DNA from: Paenibacillus auburnensis
GTDB lineage: Bacteria > Bacillota > Bacilli > Paenibacillales > Paenibacillaceae
Direction of reading: 5' to 3'
Assembly (NCBI RefSeq): GCF_927798115.1
Contig: NZ_CAKMMG010000004.1
Location: forward strand, 124,001 to 188,000
DNA length: 64,000 bases
The translations under genes and the position numbers were made by a program. Every line of letters starts with the position of its first letter. Position 1 is the first letter of the stretch. The notes beneath the pieces were generated by a model. That model saw only the letters and a list, made by a program, of their open reading frames with translations. It did not search any database and was not told the origin of the DNA. Below are positions 63,896 to 64,000 of the stretch, in pieces.

Positions 63896-64000
63896 CTATA
63901 CGTTGAAACGGAAATGCATAACATCGCCGTCCTGTACGAGATATTCCTTGCCTTCCAGACGGAGCTGTCCGCGTTCCTTGGCACCGTTCATGGAACCGGC
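63896..64000 (-). CDS. ychF: YchF-type ATPase, C-terminal end (cut by window edge)
   Basis: The last 34 residues are visible; they include [20 protein letters not shown] and end MHFRFNV. This matches the C-terminal TGS domain of YchF/Ola1, the redox-regulated ATPase of the Obg family, whose ending is strongly conserved. The stop is TAG at 63896-63898. Only the tail is in the window, so the call depends on that ending alone. A terminator follows at 63819-63865. Confidence 0.8.
   Translation of the reverse strand, partial: AGSMNGAKERGQLRLEGKEYLVQDGDVMHFRFNV

Overview
This window looks like chromosomal DNA of a spore-forming, flagellated, S-layer-bearing Firmicute, most likely Paenibacillus or a close relative. 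The reasons are the Bacillus-type order degS-degU-comFA-comFC-yvyF-flgM-flgN-flgK-flgL-yviE-fliW, several sporulation genes (spoIIID, spoIIQ, spoIID, spoIIR and an alpha/beta SASP), SLH-domain surface proteins together with a CsaB pyruvyl transferase, and Gram-positive ribosome-binding sites. Every protein-coding gene I can support lies on the minus strand, so transcription runs from right to left. I see no rRNA, tRNA, CRISPR array, prophage or insertion sequence.

Layout from left to right (the reverse of transcription). 1-8.8 kb: the 3' half of the late-competence and late-flagellar locus, with fliW cut by the window edge, yviE, flgL, flgK, flgN, flgM, yvyF, comFC, an unusually large comFA and a small membrane protein. 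9.1-11 kb: the degS-degU two-component system. 11-14 kb: a secreted phosphodiester-glycosidase-like protein. 14-29 kb: a cell-surface region with two ~1,300-residue SLH proteins, the main S-layer-type protein, metK, a SASP and two small unknown genes. 28.8-36 kb: wall-polymer synthesis (tagO, tagA, csaB, a DUF5693 membrane protein, pgcA), then fabZ. 36.5-44 kb: epuA, flhP, flhO, mbl, spoIIID, spoIIQ, spoIID, murA and a DUF1146 gene. 44.4-52 kb: the full F1Fo ATP synthase operon atpZ-I-B-E-F-H-A-G-D-C. 52-57.9 kb: mnaA, upp, glyA, ywlG, ywlE and mntP. 58-64 kb: spoIIR, two tandem rodA-type genes, prmC, prfA and the 3' end of ychF.

How the genes fit together. TagO, TagA, CsaB and MnaA are the enzymes expected for a secondary cell-wall polymer carrying pyruvylated ManNAc, the ligand that SLH domains bind. 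The SLH proteins they would anchor are encoded 2-18 kb away. DegS/DegU, FlgM and FliW tie motility, competence and exoprotein control together at the left end. Mbl, RodA and MurA cover lateral-wall growth. SpoIIR, SpoIID, SpoIIQ and SpoIIID act in sequence around engulfment.

The coding content is mostly core genome. The less expected signals are intergenic or structural: a sigma-D-type promoter whose -10 is one arm of a terminator-like hairpin before flgM; a metK leader with a palindrome plus U-run but no S-box; an S-layer gene with two in-frame, separately SD-preceded starts; a plus-strand intrinsic terminator between fabZ and epuA that suggests a small RNA; two families of short intergenic hairpins; in-frame 45-bp repeats in comFA; and a DUF5693 gene overlapping csaB where other bacteria carry csaA.
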